The notes: generated from the sequence alone by a model not told the origin. Positions 1 to 5,547 are shown, numbered from the stretch's first letter. The stretch: DNA of 7,317 nucleotides from Myxococcota bacterium (GCA_030066475.1 JASJBO010000363.1:1-7317); one strand, 5' to 3'. Numbers and translations are program-made.

Positions 1-131
1 GTGTCCTCGGCGTCCGGCATGAAGTGATCGGCGAGCCAGAAGCCATCCCAGCCCGTCGCCTCGACGTGTCGTGCGATCTCGAGCATCTCCTGGAAGGACT
101 GCGTGGGGTTGGGCCAGACACTGAATCGCAT
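1..131 (-). CDS. LLM-class (luciferase-like) flavin/F420-dependent oxidoreductase, N-terminal fragment
   Basis: This is the first 43 codons of a minus-strand gene whose remainder lies left of the window. The peptide opens MRFSVWPNPTQSF, continues through an 'EIARHVEATGWDGFWLADHFM' type segment and ends near PDAED. This is the beta1-alpha1-beta2 start of the bacterial luciferase-like TIM-barrel family, in which the 'ATGWDG-W-ADHFMP' signature is typical of F420- or FMN-dependent oxidoreductases. Family members transfer hydride or activate oxygen with a reduced flavin or deazaflavin; the substrate cannot be deduced from this fragment. The ATG at 131 is supported by a strong Shine-Dalgarno (GAGGAG, minus strand 143-138) six bases upstream. 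The gene is divergent from the selenoprotein gene. Family assignment is fairly secure; cofactor choice (F420 versus FMN) is open. Confidence 0.82.
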   Translation of the reverse strand, partial: MRFSVWPNPTQSFQEMLEIARHVEATGWDGFWLADHFMPDAED

Positions 132-137
132 GTTCCT

Positions 138-143
138 CTCCTC
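138..143 (-). promoter_or_regulatory. Ribosome binding site of the LLM oxidoreductase gene
   Basis: GAGGAG on the minus strand, followed by six bases and then the ATG at 131. It fixes the start codon of the partial gene at the left edge. Confidence 0.7.
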
Positions 144-164
144 GGGCGCGTAGCGGGCGCGTAG
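143..164. repeat. Perfect tandem duplication of an 11-bp unit in a divergent intergenic region
   Basis: The unit CGGGCGCGTAG occurs at 143-153 and again, without gap or mismatch, at 154-164. It lies just upstream of the minus-strand oxidoreductase gene, its first copy touching that gene's Shine-Dalgarno, in the 147-bp gap shared with the selenoprotein gene. It could be a slippage duplication or a paired binding site; nothing in the sequence decides this. Confidence 0.6.
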
Positions 165-264
165 TGGACGCGGCCGGGCGCCGCCTGCCGGCCCTCGTGA
201 GAGCCGAGCCTAGCGCGGAGCTGCCGTGCGACGCCGAGCGGAGAGCTCGCCGGCCCGCCGCTGC

Positions 265-270
265 TACGCT
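265..270 (+). promoter_or_regulatory. Candidate -10 element of the selenoprotein gene (leaderless-type position)
   Basis: TACGCT ends eight bases before the ATG at 279, with no Shine-Dalgarno between. The spacing would place the transcription start at or next to the A of the start codon. The similar TAGACT sits seven bases before the sulfatase ATG and seven bases before an ATG upstream of xsc. The match to TATAAT is modest and no -35 is evident. Confidence 0.3.
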
Positions 271-278
271 CTGCGCCG

Positions 279-1043
279 ATGATCTGGCTCTCGATCCTCC
301 TCGTGTCCGGCACCCTCGTGTCGATCGGCGTGAACCTCGCGTCGGAGTCGCCCGACCTTCGGCTCGGCGCGGGCCTGATCATCAGCGGGCGCGTTCCGTG
401 GATCCTGCTGCTGGCGCTCTGGGGCGGGGTCGCCCTGGGCGCGGCCTCGCTCTTCCGCGGCCGTGTGCTCCCCAAGCTCCCCGTGGTGCTCCTCGAGGTG
501 TTGCCGGTCGCCTACGTCACCTGGTACGTGCTCGTCGGCAGCGCGCTTCCGGCCCACGCTCTCCGGGTCGACGTGGGCGACCCGTTCCCCGCCTACGCGC
601 TCCAGGACCAGGACGGCGCGCTCCACCAGCTCGCGGTGCGCGAGAAGCGAGCGCCGGCGCTCTACATCTTCTACCGCGGCCACTGGTGACCGTTCTGTCG
701 GATCGAGCTGGCCCAGCTCGACAGCTACTACGATCGGATCTCGCAGAAGGGCGTCGCGCTCTTCGCGGTGAGCGTCGATCCGCCGGAGGCGTCGCGCCGA
801 TTGAAGCAGCGCCTCGAGAGCAACTTCACCTTCCTGGGCGATCCGGAGGGCGTCCTGCTCGACGGCCTCGGGATCCGGCACCAGGCCGGGCGCAACGACG
901 GGGGCGACATCGCGTACCCGACGGCCGTGCTCGTCGACGCGGACGGCGTCGTCCGCTGGATCTTCCAGTCCGACTCCTACGCGGATCGCGCCCGGGCCGA
1001 CGAGGTCTTCGCCGCGATCGCAGCGCTGCGAGAGGCGGGCTGA
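279..1043 (+). CDS. Membrane-anchored peroxiredoxin/thioredoxin-fold selenoprotein (UGA = selenocysteine 137)
   Basis: Read through the UGA at 687-689, this is one 254-residue protein. Residues 1-21, 39-58 and 67-90 are hydrophobic and look like three membrane helices; the basic loop RGRVLPK between the second and third suggests the C-terminal domain faces the periplasm. Residues about 97-254 are an AhpC/TSA-like redoxin domain: 'FYRGHW', Sec137-P-F-Cys140-R, then 'LFAVSVDPPEASRRL' and a likely cis-proline in 'AYPTAVLVD' (P214). Relatives carry YRGxWCPFCR here, so UGA replaces the first (peroxidatic) cysteine and gives a UxxC redox motif. A hairpin fitting a bacterial SECIS starts a few bases after the UGA. 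The expected role is thiol-dependent reduction of peroxides or disulfides; the substrate is unknown. A plain nonsense mutation is the alternative, but the downstream frame is intact over 117 codons and the first half alone would lack the catalytic motif. The gene is convergent with the Kunitz gene, 13 bp away. Confidence 0.85.
690..724 (+). promoter_or_regulatory. Putative bacterial SECIS (bSECIS) hairpin immediately 3' of the in-frame UGA
   Basis: Directly downstream of the UGA (687-689) the sequence folds as a perfect 8-bp stem, TCGAGCTG (703-710) with CAGCTCGA (714-721), closed by loop GCC (711-713). An alternative two-part fold pairs CTGTCG (695-700) with CGACAG (719-724) and AGCTG (706-710) with CAGCT (714-718), leaving 701-705 bulged. 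The loop begins 22 nt after the UGA and its first base is G; published bSECIS models ask for a small apical loop about 16-37 nt from the UGA with a G in its first two positions. In the bulged fold T703 is nucleotide 17 counting the U of UGA as 1, the position of the bulged U in E. coli fdhF. SelB recognition is inferred. Confidence 0.65.
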
Positions 1044-1060
1044 CGAGGGCTGCTCCTCAG
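1040..1060. terminator. Weak candidate hairpin between the convergent genes
   Basis: CTGACGAG (1040-1047) pairs with CTCCTCAG (1053-1060) with one C-C mismatch and a 5-nt loop. It spans both stop codons of the convergent selenoprotein and Kunitz genes. There is no T-tract on either strand, so this is at best a factor-assisted bidirectional terminator and may be fortuitous. Confidence 0.2.
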
Positions 1061-3456
1061 TCCCCTGGATTGCCCGTCGGAATGCAGGCCTGCTGGCACT
1101 GCTCCCGCGTGGTGAAGTTGTTCCCGTTGCCCCCGCAACCGCCGTAGACGAACGACTGGCAGGCCCCCGTGTTGGAGTCGAAGTACCAGCGCGGGATGTA
1201 GGCGTCGCAGGGCCCCGGGTCGGGAGCCAGACCGCAGGCGTCGGGAGGCGTCACGTCGCAGGCCTGCTCGCACGCTTCCCGCGTACGGAAGTTGTTGGCG
1301 TTGCCCTCGCAGCCGCCCCAGATGAAGCGCTCGCACTGGCCGGTCTGTGGATTGTGGCTCCAGCGCGGGAAGACTCCGTCGCAGGGGCCCGGGTCGCTCG
1401 GCAGGGTGCAGATGTCCACGCGGGCACCGCACGCGTCGCGGCACTCGGCCTGGGTCCGGAAGTTGTTCTCGTTGCCACCGCATCCCCCGTAGACGAAGCG
1501 CTCGCACTGGCCGCTCGCGGGGTCGTTGTACCAGCGCGGGATGTAGGCACGACAGGGACCGTTCTCGGCGGGCAGGGCGCAGACGTCCACATCGACGTCG
1601 CACGCCTGCTCGCATTCCCTGCGCGTGGCGTAGCGGTTCTCGTTGCCTGCGCAGCCGCCGTAGGTGAACTTCTCGCACTGCCCGGAGTCGGGGTCGTGGT
1701 ACCACTGCGCGATCGCAGCCCGACACGGGCCGGGATCCGCCGGCTGGGCACACTCGTCGATCTCGACGCCGCAGCGGCGCTCGCACTCCTCGCGCGTCGC
1801 GTAGTTGTTCTCGTTGCCGCCGCAGCCGCCCCAGACGAAGGACCTGCAGCTGCCGGTCCGGGGATCGTGGGCCCAGCGCGGAATCAGGGCCAGACAGGGG
1901 CCCTTGTCCGGCGGCAGCTCGCACTGGCCGGCCGAGTCGGGCCGACACGCTGCCTCGCAGGCCGCCTGCGTGGCGAAGTTGTTGTCGTTGCCGCCGCAGC
2001 CGCCGTAGATGAAGCGCTCGCAGCGCCCGTTCACCTCGTCGTAGTGCCAGCGCGGCAGGAAGGCCCGACAGGGGCCGGGGTCCGGCTGGAGCTCGCAGGC
2101 GTCGGGCGCCCCGCACGCCTTCTCGCAGTCGGCGAGTGTGGCGAAGTTGTTCCCGTTGCCGCCGCAGCCGCCCCAGTTGAAGCGCTCGCACCGGCCGCTC
2201 TCGGGGTTGCGACCCCAACGCGGGATGAGCGCGCGGCAGGGGCCGCGGTCGAGCGCCAGCTCGCAGACGTCTCGCGAACCCTCGGGCACGCACTGCGCGA
2301 TCGGCGGGCAGGGCTCGGTGATGCAGTAGACGTCCACCAGATCGCAGCGCTCCCCATCGGGACACTGCACGTCTGCGCAGGTGTCGGCACAGAACGCCAC
2401 CTCGCCTCCGCTGGCCGGCTGGTAGGTCTGACAGGTCTGGTTCTCTTCGCAGGACACGTTCGCGCAGGGATCGCCCGGATCGCCCGGCTGCGCGACACAG
2501 CGCGCGACCGGCGGGCACGGCTCCGTGACACAGGCGACCGGCTGGAGCTCGCAGACCTCGTTCGCGGGGCACTGGCGCCCCTGGCAGGTGTCCGCGCAGT
2601 AGGGAACGAGCTGGCCGTTCGCGTCGAACACCTTGCACTCCTGCCCCGAAGCGCATTGCTGAGTTGCACACGGGTCCTCGGGGTCGGTTGGCATCATGGT
2701 GCAGGCCGCGACGGGCGGGCACGGCTGGGTGAAGCAGGCGACCTGCCGAAGCTCGCAGACGGAGCCGGTCGGGCAGCTGAACCCCTGGCAGGTGTCCACG
2801 CAGATGCCGACGTCCTGTCCGTTGGGGCCCTCGAGCACCTGGCACTCCTGGTGCGGCTGGCAGACGATCCCGGAGCAGACGTCGGTGCTTCCGCACTCGA
2901 GCTCTCCGTCCTCGGAGACGCCGGTCATCGCCTCGCCCGCCGGGCAGAGCCTTCCGGCCAGCAGCGTCTCGCCGGGAGGGCCAGGCGGACCGGGCGGACC
3001 CTGGGGTCCGGGGCTGCCCGAGAGCGCGTTCAAGGAGAAGGGCGTGGCCCCCATCGCGCTGCGGGGCGAGAGGGTCTCGTAGTCGCCCTGGCTCGAAGTC
3101 ACGCGCATCTCGACCTGGAGCCAGCGCCGCTCGCCCGTCTCGAAGTCGGCGACCTCGAAGGGCAGCTCCACGGAGAGCACTCCGTCGATCACGTCCACGC
3201 GATCGAGGAAGATGGGCTTGCCCACCGGCTTGCCGTCGGTCTCCGCGTCCCAGAGCGTGAAGACGAAGTCGGCCGGCTCGTTCAGGAGCACGTCCTGGAA
3301 CTGCACGAGGGCCTGGTACGAGATCGCCGGATCCACGAGCGTGTCGTCCCCGACGGAGGGGGTGGCCGAGACGAGCGCGGCGACGACCAGGGAGACGGCG
3401 CGCAGGGCGCGCGGATGAACGGGCCGGGTAGGAGCGGATCGGGGAGGTCGAAGCAT
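1057..3456 (-). CDS. Secreted multi-domain protein: N-terminal beta domain, collagen-like stretch, three Cys-rich repeats, seven Kunitz/BPTI domains
   Basis: The 799-residue product begins with a signal peptide (basic region to R19, hydrophobic LVVAALVSA, likely cleavage near G36). Residues ~44-144 resemble the N-terminal domain common in bacterial collagen-like surface proteins ('ISYQ..', 'FTLWDA', '[16 protein letters not shown]'). Six Gly-X-Y triplets occupy 147-164, and a [18 protein letters not shown] linker follows. Three cysteine-rich repeats span ~194-396, each with 'CPPxAxC' near its end, and seven Kunitz domains span 398-791. Kunitz domains are canonical serine-protease inhibitors, so the inferred role is inhibition of proteases outside the cell, perhaps from predators, competitors or hosts; adhesion or matrix building is the alternative. 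I prefer the ATG at 3456 over the in-frame GTG at 3465 because the only Shine-Dalgarno (GGAG, 3468-3465) overlaps that GTG and is 8 nt from the ATG. The domain calls are secure; the biological target is unknown. Confidence 0.93.
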   Translation of the reverse strand: MLRPPRSAPTRPVHPRALRAVSLVVAALVSATPSVGDDTLVDPAISYQALVQFQDVLLNEPADFVFTLWDAETDGKPVGKPIFLDRVDVIDGVLSVELPFEVADFETGERRWLQVEMRVTSSQGDYETLSPRSAMGATPFSLNALSGSPGPQGPPGPPGPPGETLLAGRLCPAGEAMTGVSEDGELECGSTDVCSGIVCQPHQECQVLEGPNGQDVGICVDTCQGFSCPTGSVCELRQVACFTQPCPPVAACTMMPTDPEDPCATQQCASGQECKVFDANGQLVPYCADTCQGRQCPANEVCELQPVACVTEPCPPVARCVAQPGDPGDPCANVSCEENQTCQTYQPASGGEVAFCADTCADVQCPDGERCDLVDVYCITEPCPPIAQCVPEGSRDVCELALDRGPCRALIPRWGRNPESGRCERFNWGGCGGNGNNFATLADCEKACGAPDACELQPDPGPCRAFLPRWHYDEVNGRCERFIYGGCGGNDNNFATQAACEAACRPDSAGQCELPPDKGPCLALIPRWAHDPRTGSCRSFVWGGCGGNENNYATREECERRCGVEIDECAQPADPGPCRAAIAQWYHDPDSGQCEKFTYGGCAGNENRYATRRECEQACDVDVDVCALPAENGPCRAYIPRWYNDPASGQCERFVYGGCGGNENNFRTQAECRDACGARVDICTLPSDPGPCDGVFPRWSHNPQTGQCERFIWGGCEGNANNFRTREACEQACDVTPPDACGLAPDPGPCDAYIPRWYFDSNTGACQSFVYGGCGGNGNNFTTREQCQQACIPTGNPGD
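1084..2265 (-). repeat. Array of seven Kunitz/BPTI-type domains
   Basis: Seven units of exactly 51 residues from first to last cysteine lie at 2113-2265, 1945-2097, 1771-1923, 1600-1752, 1429-1581, 1258-1410 and 1084-1236 (first to seventh in the protein), joined by linkers of 5-7 residues. Every unit has cysteines at relative positions 1, 10, 26, 34, 47 and 51, the same spacing as BPTI C5, C14, C30, C38, C51 and C55, so three disulfides per domain (1-6, 2-4, 3-5) are expected. The family hallmarks GPC, (F/W/Y)GGC and the GN-N-(N/R)(F/Y) segment recur in each. The residue after the second cysteine (P1) is R, R, L, R, R, D, D from first to last. Arg at P1 predicts trypsin-like protease inhibition and Leu predicts chymotrypsin/elastase-like; Asp is atypical. 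Target assignments are inference from family knowledge. Confidence 0.95.
2269..2877 (-). repeat. Three tandem cysteine-rich repeats of 66-69 residues
   Basis: The units begin at minus-strand positions 2877, 2670 and 2466 (69, 68 and about 66 residues). Each follows the pattern C-x4-C-x5-C, a variable stretch with one cysteine before a (V/A)D-T-C, then C-P-x4-C-(E/D)-L, a 'V-x-C-x-T-x-P-C-P-P-x-A-x-C' end and a proline/acidic linker. I recognise the 'PCPP..C' ending as typical of cysteine-rich secreted proteins of myxobacteria and relatives, but I cannot name a family with certainty. The regular even cysteine content suggests a disulfide-stabilised extracellular stalk between the N-terminal domain and the Kunitz array. 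Confidence 0.8.
2965..3018 (-). repeat. Short collagen-like Gly-X-Y stretch
   Basis: Six consecutive Gly-X-Y triplets ([18 protein letters not shown]) lie at residues 147-164 of the Kunitz protein, between the N-terminal domain and the cysteine-rich repeats. Three successive GPP triplets are the most stabilising collagen triplets. The run is short for an independent triple helix, so it may be a trimerisation nucleus or simply a flexible linker. Confidence 0.8.
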
Positions 3457-3464
3457 CGGGAGCA

Positions 3465-3468
3465 CTCC
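3465..3468 (-). promoter_or_regulatory. Ribosome binding site of the Kunitz-protein gene (decides the start)
   Basis: GGAG on the minus strand is separated by eight bases from the ATG at 3456. It includes the first base of the alternative GTG start at 3465, which therefore has no usable ribosome binding site. Confidence 0.55.
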
Positions 3469-3522
3469 ATGGGTCCTGGCGGAGGATCAGCGTCGATCCG
3501 GCAGCTGGCAGACGACACCGCG

Positions 3523-3528
3523 ATCATA
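3523..3528 (-). promoter_or_regulatory. Candidate -10 element for the Kunitz-protein gene
   Basis: TATGAT on the minus strand (one mismatch to TATAAT) would give a leader of roughly 60 nt before the ATG at 3456. A TTGTCA lies further upstream (3557-3552), but the 23-bp spacing is too long for a standard promoter, so only the -10 is suggested. It sits in the 219-bp divergent gap (3457-3675) shared with the sulfatase gene, in which I see no other gene. Confidence 0.3.
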
Positions 3529-3636
3529 CCCCGAACCCGTTTCCAGCGGTTTGACAATCGTCACACGGGGCGCCGGCCGCGGGTCGAGATTCCCCTGCGA
3601 TCCCCGAGGCTTGTGGCGCCATACGCAGCGTGCACG

Positions 3637-3654
3637 CGGATCGGGGCGGATCCG
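3637..3654. promoter_or_regulatory. Inverted repeat upstream of the sulfatase gene, possible operator
   Basis: CGGATC (3637-3642) and its reverse complement GATCCG (3649-3654) flank a 6-bp GGGGCG centre. The palindrome covers the position where a -35 would lie for the candidate -10 at 3663, the usual place for a regulator site. With such short GC-rich arms, chance is a real alternative. Confidence 0.25.
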
Positions 3655-3662
3655 GGTTGATC

Positions 3663-3668
3663 TAGACT
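3663..3668 (+). promoter_or_regulatory. Candidate -10 element of the sulfatase gene (leaderless-type position)
   Basis: TAGACT ends seven bases before the ATG at 3676. There is no purine-rich Shine-Dalgarno in between (the spacer is CCCCGCC). This layout fits leaderless transcription starting at the ATG. The identical hexamer at 5542-5547 is also seven bases from an ATG. Confidence 0.4.
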
Positions 3669-3675
3669 CCCCGCC

Positions 3676-5484
3676 ATGCGCAACTGGCTCGCCCTCGCGT
3701 GCGCACTCGTCGTGGTGGCGATCGTCGCCGCCTCCTTCCTGCGCGCGCCGGCGCCGGAGGAGCGCCCCCGCCGGGACACGCCGCGAGCCCGCCCGGACGC
3801 GCCGCCCAACGTCATCCTCTACGTGGTCGACACGCTGCGAGCGGATCACCTCGGGATCTACGGCTATTCGCGCGCCACCTCACCCGGGATCGACCGCTGG
3901 GCCGCCGAAGCGGTGGTGTTCGAACGAGCCTACGCGCCGTCGTCCTGGACGCGCCCGAGCATGGTGTCTCTCTTCAGCGGTCTCGACCCGATCCGCCACG
4001 GGGTCGAGGACCGGCTCGACGTGATTCCCGCCGACGTCGCCCTGCTGAGCGAGCGGCTCGCGGCGGGCGGCTATGCCACCTACGCGGCCGTCACCAACCC
4101 CCAGGTGCTGCCCACCTGGGGCTTCGGCCGGGGGTTCGACGCCTTCGAGGATCTGGACTCGGACACGCGCGGCACGCGCGCCGACGCCGTGTCCGACTGG
4201 GCGGTGGAGCGGATGGGCGAGCTGGCGGGTCGTGCGCCCTTCTTCCTGTACCTGCACCTGCTCGACCCGCATCTCCCCTACGCCCCCCCGGCGCCCTACG
4301 ACGAGCTCTTCCCCCGGACGCCCGCGCTCGCCCCGGACTGGTCCACCGGGCGCTACGACGGCGAGATCGCCTTCGTCGATCTGGAGTTCGGGCGGATCCT
4401 CGACGCGCTGCGACGGCACGGCCTCGAAGACGACACGCTGTTGATCCTCGTCGCCGACCACGGCGAAGAGCTGCTCGATCACGGACTCATCGGGCACGGA
4501 GCCAACCTCTTCGAAGAGGTCGTCCGCGTCCCGCTCATCGTCCGCTTCCCGGACGGCGCACACGCGGGCAGGCGCGTGGCCGCTCCGGTCTCGCTCATCG
4601 ACGTCGCCCCGACGGTTCTGGCGGTCGCCGGCCAGCCCCCCCTGCCGGGCGTCGAGGGTCGCGATCTGACGGCCCTGCTGGACGGCGACGCGGGCGACTG
4701 GACGGACCGCGAGCTCTTCCTGTCACTGCACCTGACGGGTAAGCCGAACCACCTGGTGCGAGGCGTGCTGAGCGGATCGAAGAAGTACCTGCGCCGCTCG
4801 CGGCCGGCGGCCTCGGAGACCCTGTTCGACCTCGATCGCGACCCCGGCGAGACGCACGACCTCGCCGCGAGCGAAGACGAGTCGCGCTCGTACTTCGAGG
4901 CCCTGCTGGACGCACACGTCGCGGTGCACTCGAGCGGGATCCATCTGAGGATCGTGAACGACCTCGCCCCTCGTCCCGTGGGCTGCGAGGTGGTGCTCCG
5001 CACGGAAGGGCGCTTCGTCGACGTCGCGCCGATCCGGCTCGAGCCGGACGACCGCCTCGAGCTGGGCGCCGGGGACCGAACGCTGCGCATGCGCTGCCAG
5101 CTCGAGAATCGGCCGGATCCGCGCTCCCACAGCACGGGGTTGCTCGCCGATGAAGACGGCTTCCTCTTCCGCGTCGCACCGCCCGAGGCGCCGGTCGTCG
5201 TGCGAGAGCTGCGCCTGTCGGACGACCGGGAGCTGCCGCTGGAGGTGGGCCCCCGTCGCGCGGTCCAAGCGTTGCCGTTCTCGTTCGTCGGCACGGACCC
5301 GGCCTGGTCCGTCCGCGATATCGGAGCCCTGCTGAGCGAGGCGGGCACCTACGCCAACGCCCCCGCGGTGACGGCGAACCTGGCCGTGGTCGCCGCACCG
5401 GACGAGCGCGACGACCTCTCCGCGGAGCTGCGCGATCGCCTGCGCGCGCTCGGCTACCTGGAGAGCGAGGCCGAGCAGGAGTAG
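3676..5484 (+). CDS. Membrane-anchored sulfatase-like hydrolase (alkaline phosphatase superfamily) with Thr at the nucleophile position
   Basis: The 602-residue protein starts with an N-terminal hydrophobic anchor or signal (residues 4-22) and an Arg/Pro-rich linker to about 44. The sulfatase domain follows: VVDTLRADHLG (metal-ligand D52), the nucleophile loop APSSWTRPSMVSLFSG (T92-R-P-S95), VADHGEE (D261-H262) and HG at H274-G275. Active sulfatases need Cys or Ser in C/S-x-P-S-R, matured to formylglycine. Here Thr occupies that place and Met replaces the Arg, so classical formylglycine sulfatase chemistry is unlikely; Thr is the nucleophile in phosphoethanolamine transferases of the same superfamily. 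The domain seems to end near 410. About 160 residues without a recognised family follow, and the protein ends with an 'LRDRLRALGYLE' tail common in this sulfatase subgroup. The active site should face the periplasm. Superfamily assignment is secure; substrate and reaction (sulfate ester, phosphodiester or transfer) are unknown. It is divergent from the Kunitz gene and co-directional with xsc. Confidence 0.88.
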   Translation: MRNWLALACALVVVAIVAASFLRAPAPEERPRRDTPRARPDAPPNVILYVVDTLRADHLGIYGYSRATSPGIDRWAAEAVVFERAYAPSSWTRPSMVSLFSGLDPIRHGVEDRLDVIPADVALLSERLAAGGYATYAAVTNPQVLPTWGFGRGFDAFEDLDSDTRGTRADAVSDWAVERMGELAGRAPFFLYLHLLDPHLPYAPPAPYDELFPRTPALAPDWSTGRYDGEIAFVDLEFGRILDALRRHGLEDDTLLILVADHGEELLDHGLIGHGANLFEEVVRVPLIVRFPDGAHAGRRVAAPVSLIDVAPTVLAVAGQPPLPGVEGRDLTALLDGDAGDWTDRELFLSLHLTGKPNHLVRGVLSGSKKYLRRSRPAASETLFDLDRDPGETHDLAASEDESRSYFEALLDAHVAVHSSGIHLRIVNDLAPRPVGCEVVLRTEGRFVDVAPIRLEPDDRLELGAGDRTLRMRCQLENRPDPRSHSTGLLADEDGFLFRVAPPEAPVVVRELRLSDDRELPLEVGPRRAVQALPFSFVGTDPAWSVRDIGALLSEAGTYANAPAVTANLAVVAAPDERDDLSAELRDRLRALGYLESEAEQE

Positions 5485-5501
5485 CCAGGGCTCGAGAACC
5501 T

Positions 5502-5524
5502 CGGACCGAAACCGTTCTGGTCCG
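5502..5524. repeat. Inverted repeat between the sulfatase gene and xsc
   Basis: CGGACC (5502-5507) and GGTCCG (5519-5524) form a perfect 6-bp stem with an 11-nt loop, 17 bp after the sulfatase stop codon. No T-tract follows, so it is a poor intrinsic terminator; it could be a terminator-like hairpin or an operator for xsc. The rest of the 133-bp gap holds the candidate -10 at 5542 and the xsc ribosome binding site. Confidence 0.35.
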
Positions 5525-5541
5525 GGAGGGAGCGGGGCAGG

Positions 5542-5547
5542 TAGACT
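5542..5547 (+). promoter_or_regulatory. Candidate -10 element of xsc
   Basis: TAGACT, identical to the sulfatase candidate, would start a transcript near 5555 and give a leader of roughly 60 nt before the ATG at 5618. No convincing -35 is visible at normal spacing. Confidence 0.35.

Noticed and set aside
687..689. UGA as a true stop, making 279-689 a complete short protein and 768-1043 a second gene
   Set aside because: The first part would end just before the catalytic motif and the GTG start at 768 would lack a ribosome binding site and the active site; homology runs uninterrupted through the UGA and the SECIS-like hairpin is present.
1084..2265. CRISPR-like or satellite repeat array
   Set aside because: The ~171-bp periodicity comes from Kunitz protein domains; repeats are diverged at the DNA level and lack short identical repeats with unique spacers.
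977..2896. 639-codon open frame on the minus strand
   Set aside because: Out-of-frame shadow of the Kunitz repeats, very Arg-rich; the real frame has conserved cysteines, glycines and asparagines.
3457..3465. GTG at 3465 as start of the Kunitz-protein gene
   Set aside because: The only Shine-Dalgarno (GGAG) overlaps this GTG, while it is ideally spaced for the ATG at 3456.
3551..3556. TTGACA as a plus-strand -35 box
   Set aside because: No -10-like hexamer lies 16-18 bp downstream and the sulfatase start is more than 100 bp away.
1354..3660. 768-codon open frame on the plus strand
   Set aside because: It is antisense to the Kunitz-protein gene; the translation is low-complexity Ala/Arg/Val/Gly typical of an antisense frame in GC-rich DNA, with no recognisable domain.
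3691..3702. Lipobox (LALAC) in the sulfatase N-terminus
   Set aside because: The cysteine is at residue 9, before the hydrophobic segment is complete, and the preceding residues do not fit L-(A/S)-(G/A)-C at a normal position.
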